From contig JBITNC010000001.1 in assembly GCA_050084985.1 (NCBI GenBank), forward strand, positions 310,001-374,000: a stretch of 64,000 nucleotides of DNA, in the 5' to 3' direction. The position numbers and the translations under genes are program-made. Below are positions 23,150 through 34,017 of this stretch, in pieces. The stretch comes from Nageia nagi. Its lineage: Eukaryota > Pinophyta. Within the stretch, counting starts at the first letter, position 1; every line of letters starts with the position of its first letter. The notes under the pieces are model-generated. The model did not search any database, was not told the DNA's origin, and saw only the letters and a list, made by a program, of their open reading frames with translations.

Positions 23150-23631
23150 CAGTCATTTGTGGGATCAAAACTGGCTCCCATTTGTGCTAATGCGCCAGCT
23201 TCTTGATTGAATCTCCTTGGAACTAACTAAATATGCAATGCTTTGAAATGCTCAAACAGATCCCAAACTCGATTCCTGTAGGCTTTCAAATAATGATGTT
23301 TGACCGAACATTTACCTGTCACTTATTTCACGATCAAATCTAAATCTCCTTTGACCTTTAGACACTGAATTTTCATTTTGATAGCTTATTCTAATCCCAG
23401 GCAAAGAGCTTCATATTCTACCACATTATTTGAACATAACTAGGTGAGTCTGAAAGAAAATCTATGCACCTTACCAATTGGGTTGGTCAGGATAATCCCG
23501 GCTCCAGATCCATTTTTGGATCTTGCCCCATCAAAAGACATCTCCCACATTTCATTTCTCCTGAAATATTCCCTTATGATTCCAGGATGAAAGATATCGG
23601 CTCTATTAACAATAATTTCCAAACTCCACAT
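23150..23631 (-). pseudogene. Element D additional RNase H (RVT_3 type) placed before the reverse transcriptase
   Basis: The minus strand reads MWEMSFDGARSKNGSGAGII (first catalytic Asp), then FRLT-stop-LCSNNVVEYEALCLGLE (catalytic Glu), a stop, KVKGDLDLIVK (third Asp), a stop, LKAYRNRVWDLFEHF, and finally LVPRRFNQEAGALAQMGAS. This is the plant RVT_3 or archaeal-like RNase H fold. The last block normally reads EADALA, and here the Asp is Gly. Stops at the four interruptions are TAG, TAA, TAA and TAG. A second, Ty3-type RNase H follows the reverse transcriptase. Confidence 0.85.
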
Positions 23632-24340
23632 CGTAGATGGTGTTGAGCATACTCATACTACAAGGGTCTTCGATTTGCAGCTCTTCTAGCAATTCGTCTG
23701 ATTCTTCTAATTCACCAAAGTTTGCACAAACCCCCTCCTTTTTCTCTACGTGAAACTCAAAAATTTCCTCATTATTCAGTCTTACCCTCTTATTCCCACA
23801 AGGGATCAAATAATGGGTGTAATCCATTGCTAGATAACCCCCTATCTTAGCTGTAAACTCTCTAGACAAACATAGCCCGAACAAAGGGGGCAGCTCAACA
23901 ACTACAATTTCCTAAATAATGATTACAGAGGGACACTTATGTATTTTCAGGACTACATCCTTGATTACTCCTACAGTTTTGATAGGTGTGGAATCCAGTT
24001 GTAATACTCCGGTGGATGTTCTTGTCATAGGCAACCCCATCACATCACACACTGCTTTAGGCATCACAGTAGTAGCTGCCCCAGAATCAACCAAACAATT
24101 ATGGAGTACATATCCTTCGATTTCCAGAGTCATGTAAAAAGTTGGAGGTTTGTTCTTTCCCATCCCCGGATATTTCGATGTTTCAAAAAGATTGAGTACT
24201 CTTTCCATTCCTTCATTCAATGCTATAAGAGATGTTTTTAGTAAATCAATTTGTCCGGGAATTTTTAGAGCTTCAAACAAGGACACTCTTGCTGGAGTTC
24301 TCTTTAGGTCAACCATAATGTTGAACTCTGGGATAGCCAA
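23606..24340 (-). pseudogene. Element D protease and following linker
   Basis: The frame 24340-23912 contains FYMTLEIEGYVLHNCLVDSG followed by AATTVMPKAVCDVMGL. The DSGA active site is intact in this plant retropepsin. Then QLDSTPIKTVGVIKDVVLKI matches the second beta-sheet block. A break near 23900 follows, and 23884-23606 continues with MFGLCLSREFTAKIGGYLAM, MDYTHYLIPCGNKRV and an acidic ELEESDELLEELQIEDP stretch before the additional RNase H. Confidence 0.85.
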
Positions 24341-24472
24341 AGGTTCACCAATTTTATTTCTGAATCTGTCGGTAAATTTTTCCTGAAGCTGTAGAGTATC
24401 ATCTTTTCTTTGGTGCTTGGTAAGAGAAGGGAACCTTAACCTTCGAAGATTTGGATCACTAGCTTTGGGTGT

Positions 24473-25957
24473 CTATTTGGTTTCTGGAAATGGGAATTTT
24501 TGGGAAACTATTTCCTTTTTCGGGATCTTTTCCTTAGAACTGGGAACTGCATCTTGCCTTTTAAGAAGCACTACTCTGAAACTCTTTTGGGGTTCAATTT
24601 TTCTCTCCAAAATGCCTAAGACTAGGGGACTTTTTCTGGATCTTGTTTCCACAGCAAAAACTCCTATATCTGCTGGTGCAAAATTCATCAGGTTCACATT
24701 TTGGTTCACATCATCAACTACACCGGGTAGAGGAATACCCCCACTTCTTGATAGATACTCCTGGTACTGATAAACAGGGCATGTGGTTTGTTCATGAGCA
24801 TCATTGCAGGCCAAACACAAACCTGTGGCTGACTCGGAAGAGGAAGCTTGGCTTACATCTTCATTCAACACATGCTGAGCTTTTTCTACAGTAGGATAAG
24901 GATATCTTCTTGCATTGTTTTGTCTACTTAGAATGGTAATCTGGTTTGCCATATTTCTACACAAGTTTCAGAGTTCCTGAATCTTCGATGAGGAAGCTAC
25001 CCCTTGATCATATTAGGCTGATAAGGGGCTGGTAAAGCCAAGGGAGCTCTAGGGACTAGCAAGGGTGATGGCCACTATTGAACAGGAGCAGGGATGCTGG
25101 CCAGTGGTGGAGCCAAACTAATTGCTTGAGGTCTCAAAATTTGCTATTGAGCGATTACTGGAAAATAAGGCATGGGCATGCGACTTGGCAATTTTCCAAC
25201 TGCAATGAGATAGGATTCAGCATATACTGCTTGTCTATAGACCTCAGGGAAAGTATTTACTCTGAAATTTTGGATTTGCAGAGAGAGATTCAGAGGAAAG
25301 GCTCTCAAGTAATACATTAAGGCTTGAAATTGCTGAGGCCTAACTGGCATTGGGACTCTCATCCAAGTTTTTTTGGAATCTAATATTGAAATCAGGGATA
25401 TTTTCTTGCTCATATCGTTTGATTGAAGTGAACTATGTTAACAGGGAAAAAGGATCTCCTAATTCATTAAATTCCAAGATAAAGGGCTCTGCCAGTTGAG
25501 CCCAAGTGGTTATAGATCCATTAGGAAGGCCCCTGTACCAATCTAGGACCTTTCCCTTGAAAGACTAAGCCAGTAATCTCACCATGACATCTTCATGCTG
25601 GATATTGTGAATCTTAGCTAGGCCAACTACATCAACACAATGCTCATAAGCTATTTTCTCCGTAGTTGCATCAAACTCCGGAAGGGTTTTGAAAACATTT
25701 GCTGGGATGTCATGCAACACCGCCAGGGATATTGGTACCCCATTGTCCCATTTCGGATAAATATTCTGAGTTGGATTAGCCATTTTAGGAGAGGTATTTC
25801 TAGTGTGAAGATTGGATGATTCAGGCTTGATAAAGGATTTTAGGGAGCTGATACTATTCAGAGACTTGGACTTGATCAGGGTCTTTCTCTTAGGAGTATC
25901 TAACGTTCTAAAATCTGGTGCTTCTTTTGCTGCTCTAGTTTTAGATCTTATCCACAT
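24473..25957 (-). pseudogene. Element D gag (stops and shifts)
   Basis: The frame begins MWIRSKTRAAKEAPDFR (25957) with a basic N-terminus. The capsid region reads WDNGVPISLAVLHDIPANVF, KTLPEFDATTEKIAYEHCV and HNIQHEDVMVRLLA, then a TAG at 25565-25567. It goes on with SFKGKVLDWYRGLPNGSITT and WAQLAEPFILEF, then another TAG at 25433-25435, then a one-base insertion in an A run near 25372. The part 25413-25144 contains QQFQALMYYLRAFPLNLSLQ. A zinc knuckle CLACNDAHEQTTCPVY lies near 24820-24770. The layout matches Tat/Athila-type gag. Element F carries a close relative. Confidence 0.85.
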
Positions 25958-25994
25958 AAACTCTAGGTTGCAAAAGAAAATGACAAGTTCAAAA

Positions 25995-26010
25995 GCACCG
26001 AGCGTGCCAA
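25995..26010 (-). other. Candidate primer binding site of element D
   Basis: On the minus strand TTGGCACGCTCGGTGC begins ten bases after the 5' LTR. Element F has TTAGCATGCTCGATGGGAC at the same place and about 85 bp more behind it, so part of this site and its leader appear deleted in D. I could not match it to a particular tRNA. Confidence 0.4.
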
Positions 26011-26020
26011 AAAGAAATAC

Positions 26021-27951
26021 TATTGATTATGATTGTGTAATATATACATCGCAAACAATCTTAACCAAAGTAAATCAAGAACAGACTATGGTGGCAATTT
26101 GATCTCCAGAGAAGGCCGGTTCCTTATACATTGGGTGTAGGAGAAGTAACAGGAAAGAAAATGAAAAGAGTAGAGTGCGAGGAATTTAAGCAAAAGGCTT
26201 AGGGTAATAGGAAAGAAAATAAAAAGGAGTAGAGTGCAAGGAATTTAAGCAAAAAGGCTTAGGGTAACAAGAGGGAAAGCAAAGGTGGATCACTAGTTCA
26301 GCGCGGGCTTTCACAGTGTGTGAAACCTTGGTCTGAATCTAGTGTAGCAGCTACGGTACAAGCTCTCACTCTCAAATAGTTTCCCAGCTTTACTCTACCA
26401 TGTAGCAGACATAGTTATACTAGCAGTTCACGATTACCATTCAGGAAACAAGCCAAGCTGCCACGATGTAACCAAATTAAGAATGATAATTACGAGTGCT
26501 AGACAAGAAAGGTCAAGATGGTATCATATTACTGATAAAAACTACAGGTCTTCAAGAATAAATGTAAAGAGCAATACTAGGGCTTCCGACCCTTCTTTCA
26601 CTTTATTTTCATATACTTATACTGAAGCAACAACAGTTACAAGAATTGCAGAATAGAAACATTTACAAAATGGCTTCAAGATTCTAGCCTTCTTTTAACT
26701 GATACTACCTACATATGCCACTTGGCAGAATATTACAAAACTGGGCAGATTGTAGATGGTATGGCTTCTTAATGACTATGATCTGACTTCTTGCTATCCT
26801 CCTCTCTTCTAGGATATTCTATTTACTAGCTCTGGCTATTTGATCTATGTTTGCTGTTCTCATCTCTACATTCCGGAATGCTCTATTCACTGGCTCTGGC
26901 TATTTGATCACTCCTTGCTGACCTCATCACTTCCGGGACCCGGTTTCATTCAAAAATGTGAACATCATTCTCCCTGTGACATCATCTTCATACTTCCAAA
27001 AATGTTTTACTCACTTTCTTGGGAACCCGGGCTTTTCCACAACTGAGCTTTTATCATCTCATTTCGGAATGCTTTATCTATTGACTCTGGCCTTTTAATC
27101 ACTCTTTGCTAACATCATCATCTTCAGAACCTGGTCTTTACCAAAATGCGACTATCTTATCCTTTGTGACATCATCACCTTATTCCAGAATGCTTTACTT
27201 CTGGAACACTTAACTTTCAGGCTCCGACTTCTTCGATTATCTCTTGCTGACCTCATCACTTCCAGGACCCGGTTCCATTCAAAATTGTGAACATTATTCT
27301 CCCCATGACATCATCTTCATACTTTTGGAAATGTTTTACTCACTTTCTTCAAAACTTAGGCTTTTCCACAATTGAGCTTTTATCATCTCATTCCGGAATG
27401 CTTTATCTACTGACTTTGGCCTTTTAATCACCCCTTGCTGACATCATCATCTCTGGAACCCGATCTTTACCAAGATGTGACTATTTTATCTTTTGTGACA
27501 TCATCATCTTATTCCAGAATGCTTTACTTCCAGAACACTTAACTTTCAGGCTCTGGCTTCTTCGATTATCTCTTGCTGACCTCATCACTTCCGGGACCCG
27601 GTTTCATTCAAAATTGTGAACATTACTCTCCTGTGACATCATCTTCATACTTTTGGAAATGTTTTACTCACTTTCTCTAGAACTCGGGCTTTTTCACAAC
27701 TGAGCTTTTATCATCTCATTCTGGAATGCTTTATCTACTGACTCCAGCCTTTTAATCACCCCTTGCTGACATCATCATCTCCGAAACCCGGTCTTTACCA
27801 AGACGTGACTATTTTATCTTCCATGACATCATCATTTTATCCGGCCCGCTTTATTTGTTCAAAAAACTTCTGGAGATCTTAAAATGAACTCATAGTTGCA
27901 AGTAAAGTACATCGGGGCTCTAATAAAGAATTTATTATGTATGGATATACA
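26021..27951 (-). repeat. Element D 5' LTR
   Basis: This 1931-bp copy matches 14062-15993 throughout. The units of about 330 bp recur with CCTCATCAC at 26922, 27251 and 27580. It is followed by ATTTT (27952-27956) and then LINE C sequence. Confidence 0.9.
26890..27845 (-). repeat. Three ~330-bp tandem units in the element D 5' LTR
   Basis: Same array as at 14930-15890 with a period of 329 bp. The array was therefore present before this insertion. TGACATCATC-like motifs recur in each unit. Confidence 0.85.
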
Positions 27952-27956
27952 ATTTT

Positions 27957-29210
27957 CATCACCTTGGGCAGTTAACCCATCTAGGTTAAGTATGTATGAG
28001 TCTCATTCCCTTGATTTGCCTCACAATGGATCAACTACCATGCAAGATGATGCTCGAGAAGAAGCCAAAAAAGTTCTTATCAAAGGTGGAGAGCGAGTTA
28101 ATTCCCATGTCCCCAAAGTTTACATTCCTATTTAAGATTTTAAAAAGTCCTATGAATGGTTTGAAATATACCACCTAGTTAGTTATTTTCTTAGTAGGAT
28201 TCCTAATGATACTATCCTGTGTCAATGGGTTTCCCAGGTTTGGGTTCCTTATGGGTTTAAAGTTGAAAATGTTTAGAATTTGATAAAAGGGTATTTTTTG
28301 TTTCATTTTTATGACCCCATGCATGTCAAGAAAATCTTTTCCAAAGTACCTATGATGATTCAATCATCCCTCCTTGTGTTGCAGTTGTATTCAAACTCCT
28401 TTTTTGTGGAACTTACTTCCTCCTTATAAGTCCCATTCTAGATTGAATTTTCAAACTTTCCCTATACCCTTTGGAATTTCTTGAGAGCTTGTATTAAGAA
28501 AATAGGGTATTTTATCTGCTTTGAACCTGAAAGTTTTTTTATGGCTCAAACTACCTGGTAGATCTATGTTAAGCTTGAACTCACTAAAATATATGCCAAA
28601 TGAAGTTGAGATTATCATTAAGAATGAGTCAATTTTCTAGAAGATATAGTACATTAGTCTCCTTGATACTTATTTTTGATGCCAATCACCTCACCATAAG
28701 ATTAGGGAGTGTCCCCTTATGGAGGGAAAATTTAAATACTTGACCCCATCAATTGCTCCCACAATGAATGGGCCCACAATGAACCCCTATCACCAACCAT
28801 CAAAATTGTAACAATGCTTCTCATGGATCTATACCAAACCCTTGTATTCCTATACCTTAGCCATGACCCTAGACTTTACCTATTCAAATGCATCCCATTT
28901 CTCAAAGCGTGCATTTAGAATTGCAAGTTCCCTCTTTCCTTAATCGACTCAAGTTGAACTTGATTTGGGTGACCCCAAGCTTTCTATGTGGTCTATCCCC
29001 TTCTATTTTTCTATTGCTTCTATACCATATTTTGCATGACTAGGAGAGGTTTCTTTTGGTACATGTGCTAGGTGCTCTCAGAGCCCCTATTAAGGTGGCA
29101 CTAAGACACCTATTGAAAAACATCATCAAGTGGATGTTATGCATCAAGGTAATGCTTTTTTCACCTTGCATGCTTTAGGGAGTAGTGAGAATATCATGGA
29201 AGTTCAAAAC
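27957..29210 (+). pseudogene. LINE C ORF1 region (decayed)
   Basis: On the plus strand a frame with several stops reads HVPKVYIPI, YEWFEIYHLVSYFLSRIPND, QWVSQVWVPYGFKVENV, GYFLFHFYDP and LWNFLRACIKKIGYFICFEP. The pattern fits the plant LINE ORF1 with a DUF4283-like RNA-binding domain. Near 28670 CQSPHHKIRECPLMEG resembles a degenerate zinc knuckle. A proline- and asparagine-rich tail follows to about 29200. Confidence 0.6.
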
Positions 29211-29221
29211 CCTGATATGTG

Positions 29222-29960
29222 TCAATGAAATATCTTTCTTGTAACATGAGGGGATTAAGGACCCATCCCATAAATATATGGTTCGTATTGAGATTAATGA
29301 TGTTAGTCTCTTTGTTAGTAAAGTGGATTTTTTTTATTTGCAAGAAGTCAATATTTTAGAGTTTTTACTTTAGTGTACTTGCAAGTTTCTTTGGGTGAGT
29401 GGCCCCTCTTTCTCTACCAATCATGAGGCTGGCTATGGGGGTGCTATCATTTTCATTTCCCTCAATTGGTACTTTAATGCTATTTTATGGGGCATGGACC
29501 CCTCCAACTAAGCTGTTTGGGTTTTGCTTAAGATGTTTGGAAATCCTTTTATCATTGTTAATATTTATGCTTCAAATAATGCTCATGAGCAGACATCCTT
29601 ATGGAATTGGCTTTCCCTCTCCTTTACCTTTGCTACTTGGATGGTCTATGGAGACTTTAATATGGTAGAAAAACATGTTGATAAGAAAGGACTTAACCCT
29701 ATACGATGTTGTCTGGGGGAAAGAGAAGCCTATTTTTTCTTTAAAAATAAGCTTAGTTTATATGACCCCAACTCCTACTTTACTTGCAATGATTTTCCTA
29801 ATGTGTAATGGTTTACTTGGTCCAATTTTTAGAGTGGAAACTCAAGGGTTATTAAAAGGCTAGATAGAGCTATGCTCTCTAAAAGTGATTGCTTTCATTT
29901 TGAACAACTCTTCCCTTTGTTTCTATTATTCTTAGCACTATTATGTCTGATCATGCTCCT
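29222..29960 (+). pseudogene. LINE C AP endonuclease domain
   Basis: ORF2 starts near 29225 with MKYLSCNMRGLRTHP, holding the first-strand Asn of the fold. Then follow VDFFYLQEV (catalytic Glu), AGYGGAIIFI, PFIIVNIYASN and WMVYGDFNMV (Asp and Asn of the GDFN block). Two or three stops and shifts (for example after EFLL and DPSN) break the frame. The domain order matches plant L1-type LINEs. Confidence 0.8.
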
Positions 29961-30429
29961 ATTTTCTTTAGCATTCATCATTCTCAGTTCTTTTCTCGTA
30001 TGTTTAAGTCCTAGTGGTATTTGAATGCTTCTTTTTTGGATTTTGAGTTCATGTAGTCCCATATTTTTCATATTTGGAACTTAATCCCTTATCTGTATAG
30101 AGAAATAAGTTGGATTTATTGGTGGAACTATGCCATATCCAAATCTACCAAAGTTCTTCAAACTCTTGGAGTTGATTTTGGTAAGCAATGCCAAAAGTCT
30201 AATTTAGCCTTAAGAACTGAGCTTATTAGAACTTTTAAAGTTCTAGAGAAGAATCCATTTAACTACTTTATTCAAGCTTAGGTTGCTACTCTTCATCATG
30301 AGATAAGCAAAGTTAATCTTTATGAAACCAAAGGGGCTTAGCTCAAAGCTAGGCTTAAGTGGCTCAAAGTTGGTGATAGAGTTACCAAGGAGTTTTTCAA
30401 AAGACTCAATTTGCCTATTTATTCCACAC

Positions 30430-31560
30430 AATTTAAGTCCCTAAAAGTAAATGATGATAAATTGACTTACTTTCCTAATATTATTCAAATATTTATTACT
30501 CACTATCAGGGTGTTTTTTCCTATCAACCCTTTAGTGATGCTCTCCAGTAGGCTATGAATGAGTGTTGTAGTATCATACCTCTAAAGCTCTCCCAAGCTT
30601 ATAGAGAATGTTGTGACTCTCCTCTCACCCTTGATGATCTTAAGTATACTTTGGCTCAAATAGCTAATGATAAAGCCTTTGATATTGATGGCTTTCTCTG
30701 TGAATTTTACAAGTCCTTTTGGGACATGGTTAGGCTTGACCTTCTTCACATGTACAAAGAAGCCATTTTGTTGGGATCTCTGGGAGAAATCATTAACAAA
30801 GGAAATATTAAATTTATACCCAAAGCTAGAGTTCCTGAAGTGATTACCAATTGGAGGCCAATCACCTTGTTAAATGTTAGCTTTAAGATCATTGCTAAAG
30901 CCATTGCTCTCAAGCTTTGACCAATTCTTCCTATTATCATTTGATTAGAGAAAACATGATTTGTTAAAGGTAGGTATATCTTGGACAATGTTTTTGTAGT
31001 TTGGGAAGGTATGGACTGGGCTTAGAAGTTAGGTTAAGAGGCCTTATTCATTATAATCAATTTTGAAAAATATTATGATAGGATTGAGTGGAATTTCATT
31101 CTTTCCATGCTAAAGGCTCTTTGATTTGGTCCTTTGTTTCTTCATTATATTTAAATGTTTTTCCTTTTACCCCTTCTCTTAGATTTGGTTATGTCTACCA
31201 AGGGTTTCCTTTTTCCCCTTCTCTTTTTATGTTGGCAGCTGAAGGTTTTAGTTATTTGTTGACCCATCATTCTTCTCAAGGCTATATTAAGGGTATCTCT
31301 CTCCCTAATTCCTAGAATCAGCTCATAATGGTTATTTTGTTGATGATTCTTTCCTCACCCTTCAAGAACATGGGCAATCTATTTCTACTACCATACAATT
31401 CTTGCATACCTTTTATTTAGTCTTGGGTTCCAGTATTCAATGGAAAAAGACTTCCTTACATAGAAAGTATCCTAAGGATGCCTTTGCTTAGCTATCTCAT
31501 TATCCCTAAAAGTGGATCCAACTGGGTGAGACCTTTAAGTTTCTTAGGATTAATTTTGTT
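30430..31560 (+). pseudogene. LINE C reverse transcriptase domain
   Basis: The stretch 30555-30920 is open and reads IIPLKLSQAYRECC, QIANDKAFDIDGFLCEFYK, EIINKGNIKFIPKA and ITNWRPITLLNVSFKIIAKA. After a stop come IINFEKYYDRIEWNF near 31050 (first catalytic Asp replaced within NFEK), FGYVYQGFPFSPSLFMLAAE and the GYFVDDSFLTL catalytic block near 31331-31360. The three segments are out of frame or separated by stops, so the gene is dead. Confidence 0.85.
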
Positions 31561-31599
31561 TTTTAAGCCTCCCCTACTTAGCTATGGAGTGATGTTGTC

Positions 31600-32830
31600 C
31601 AAAAAGTGGAAAATAAGTTGGAGTATTGGTCCATTATGAAACTTTCTTTAGCAAGGAAGTTTCATATTTTCTCCAAGGTGTTAGCTTTAACTCATGTTTA
31701 CTATTCAACTTATTGGGTTCCTTCAAATAATTGCTATCAAAAGCTTGATATACTTTTGAGAGATGTCATCTATACCTTAGATAAAAACAAAAAATGATTC
31801 CATAGAGTTTCTTGGGACATTTGTTGTCTCCCTAGGGTAGATGGAGGCATGGAGCTTTTCAATTGTAACCATCAAGGTTTCTCCTTATGTTCTAAGTGGA
31901 TTCTGTGAGCCTTACAAGGTAATAAGACATGGAAATTCTTATTAGGTATTGCTTTTTTATATGCCTCCCCTTAGATATAAGGGCATGGAAAGGATTAAAT
32001 TTGTAGACTATTCTCATTGCTCCTATTTAGTTCAAGATATTTGGCTATTTTGTTGTCAAAAGCATATGGAAGGCTTGGTAAGCCTTGAAGCGTTAGTTTT
32101 GCTAGCAAGGAAATGGATGAGGTCTAGGAGCCTCTTATTCCTCCCTTAGTTTATGGTGGTCCTCGATCATTACTTATGATGGCATGCCTTTAGCACAAGT
32201 GCAATGGATTCATGTTTTAAGATTTCACAGAAAGGGAATTGACTCTTTTTGAGATCTTTATGATGTTCAAATAAAGAGTTGGTATACTTGGGATAAGTTC
32301 AAATGATTGCATGGGCTCTCACCTGGTGATAAGTTGAATTTTGAATTGATAAAATCCCTTTCTCAATTTGGTCTAACTAGGCAAGGTCTTTCAATTTTTT
32401 TTAGTGGGCATACTGGTCTTTCCTAACAATGTTCATTTGCTCAAGTATAAACCTCACTTGTGTCATTCTTGGCTTCCACCACATGTTCCCATGGTTGAGG
32501 TTTTGAATAACATATGGGATATTCTTTCATCTCAATCAAGATGGAAGCTACATTTCACTACTATTTGAAAATCTTATATTAAACCTAAGCATAGTTTTTT
32601 TACTTGGAGTCTATTACACCAAGGTTTACATATTGGTATATATAGAGTTTACTTAGGGGTCCCTAATCCTACTTGTGCTTTTGTAATTCCCTCAAGATTT
32701 CCTCCATGTTTTCTAGTCTTATTCAAAAGCTAAAGTAGTTTGGGATTGGATTTTCTCTTTTTTTAACCAATTCCTTACTACACCTTATTCTTGGGTTCAT
32801 TCTCTCTTGGGTGATCCTATATAATTTTTA
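31600..32830 (+). pseudogene. LINE C C-terminal region with zf-RVT-like segment
   Basis: The plus strand continues with WSIMKLSLARKFHIFSKVL and LTHVYYSTYWVPS, usual downstream of the LINE reverse transcriptase. Near 32570-32700 KPKHSFFTWSLLHQGLHIG and LGVPNPTCAF match the zf-RVT region. Several stops are present. Confidence 0.65.
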
Positions 32831-33696
32831 AAACTCTTACTTGAAGTGTGGTACATATTTCATGTTATTGTTCTATTTTATTTATGGAAGAGCATAAATA
32901 ACATCATTTTTGGTAGAGAGGAAGCTTCTATTTCTTTTTCCCTTTCAAATAAATATGCTATATTCTATGATACATAGTTGTAGATTATTACTCAAGTGGA
33001 GAAAGTAAATTTGGAGGTTTAGCACATATGGAACATGTTGGAATACTATTCCATTAATCCCTATGCCATGAGCCAACTCCCTTCTAATCAACCTCCTCAG
33101 TATCAATAAACTCAAAGGTGGGGTGTTTCGAGTGGATAGATTTGACCTCAAAGTTAGGGTTCCCCTTCTTGCTAGCCTCCTTTGTCACTTGTTTGACATT
33201 GGTCCTAGCTACCTTAAACCATGAAGAGACTCTCCTTTGTTGCTCCTTCCTACTCCTATGTGCAGTTAGGCTAGGATGTGCAATTGAGTGTTTCTCCTCT
33301 AAGGACTTGATGGGGTGATGACCCTCGCCCACAACCAAAATGCAATTAGGGTCTTGTGTCAACAATGGGAGATGTGCCAACTCCTCAGCTCCTTGATTAA
33401 TTAGGGGATAATTATGGCTAGAGAAATGATGATAACACTAATCATGGTTGGGCTTACCTAGTCAGAAAAATAATTTTCATCCTCCCAATGAGCCTAAAAC
33501 TTACTAGCTTATTAGTTGATATTTGTAGCACTCCATAAGGAGTTTATGTGCACTTTTTTTCATGTTTGGGGTTTTCAAGTTTTATTTTGTTTCCTAATTG
33601 TTTAGTTAGTGTAAATTTCAATGTGTGCTAATCCCACCTACTCCTTTTTGTATGATTAGTATTTTCTTAGTTTAAAGTCTCTTCATCTAAAAAAAG
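32831..33696 (+). other. LINE C 3' region with antisense open stretch
   Basis: This is the 3' part of the LINE up to the A tail. An antisense frame of 98 codons (33380-33084) reads HHPIKSLEEKHSIAHPSLTA and RRVSSWFKVARTNVKQVTKE. It has no recognised domain. Confidence 0.4.
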
Positions 33697-33707
33697 TGAT
33701 AACAAAA

Positions 33708-34012
33708 TAGCAATACAAATCATAATAGTAGTAAGATCACAATAGAGAAACTTTACTGATAGAAAAATGAATCACAGATTGCTTTGAGGGGGCTACCTCC
33801 TTACAACTCAAAATAATATATTTTCTAAGATAATGTCTATTTGTCTCCTATTCATATTTATAGTCCTAATACCCTAACCCTAATTGACCATTCATTACAA
33901 AATGACAATTTACCTTATAAACCATATGTCAACTCACCTTACAATTTAATATGTGTCAATAATCTAATTAACTAATTAATATAAGTAAATGTTAGGATAT
34001 GGGATCCTAACA
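33708..34012 (-). repeat. Element A 5' LTR, second part
   Basis: These 305 bases continue the LTR broken at 13887 (TAGCAATACAAATCATAATAG onward). They match 2355-2655 and end GGATCCTAACA. TGGGG follows as the target duplication. Confidence 0.85.
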
Positions 34013-34017
34013 TGGGG

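Larger units (their letters stand above)
14062..27951 (-). mobile_element. Element D: 13.9-kb Tat-like Ty3/gypsy retrotransposon with extra coding region
   Basis: LTRs of 1932 bp (14062-15993) and 1931 bp (26021-27951) start TGTTGATTATG (TATTG in the right copy) and end GGATATACA. An exact ATTTT duplication lies at 14057-14061 and 27952-27956. Order on the minus strand: 5' LTR, gag, protease, an RVT_3-type RNase H, reverse transcriptase, a second Ty3-type RNase H, integrase, an extra coding region of about 3.5 kb, 3' LTR. Gag resembles the Tat/Athila branch of Ty3/gypsy. Reverse transcriptase and integrase core are open, while gag, both RNase H domains and the extra region carry stops and shifts. 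The first ~200 aligned LTR bases show roughly a dozen differences, mostly transitions, so it is not a recent insertion. Confidence 0.9.
13888..33696 (+). mobile_element. Element C: near full-length LINE inserted in element A's 5' LTR (carries element D)
   Basis: An exact 11-bp target duplication TGATAACAAAA (13877-13887 and 33697-33707) bounds the insertion. Its right end is CTTCATCTAAAAAAAG, a short A tail as in plant LINEs. Without element D it is about 5.9 kb: 174 bp at 13888-14061, then 27957-33696. On the plus strand it has an ORF1-like region, an AP endonuclease, a reverse transcriptase and a C-terminal zf-RVT-like region, all with several stops. Confidence 0.85.
2276..34012 (-). mobile_element. 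Element A: chromovirus-type Ty3/gypsy retrotransposon, interrupted by three later insertions
   Basis: The LTRs begin TGTTAGGA and end TCCTAACA, and are flanked by TAGGG (2271-2275) and TGGGG (34013-34017), a 5-bp target duplication with one change. With the inserts removed, the element is about 5.8 kb. Coding runs on the minus strand: gag (13200 to about 12430), protease (about 12050), reverse transcriptase (about 11520-10856), then RNase H, integrase and chromodomain (4695-2706). Element B interrupts pol and the LINE C interrupts the 5' LTR. Many stops and frameshifts make it inactive. The C-terminal chromodomain supports the chromovirus clade of Ty3/gypsy. Confidence 0.85.

Noticed and set aside
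24417-24770. Plus-strand 117-codon frame over the gag of D
   Set aside because: Antisense to the zinc-knuckle region of gag, whose sense reading is conserved in element F.
33880-33900. CCCTAACCCTAA, resembling plant telomere repeats
   Set aside because: Only two units, located inside an LTR of element A and present in altered form in the other LTR.
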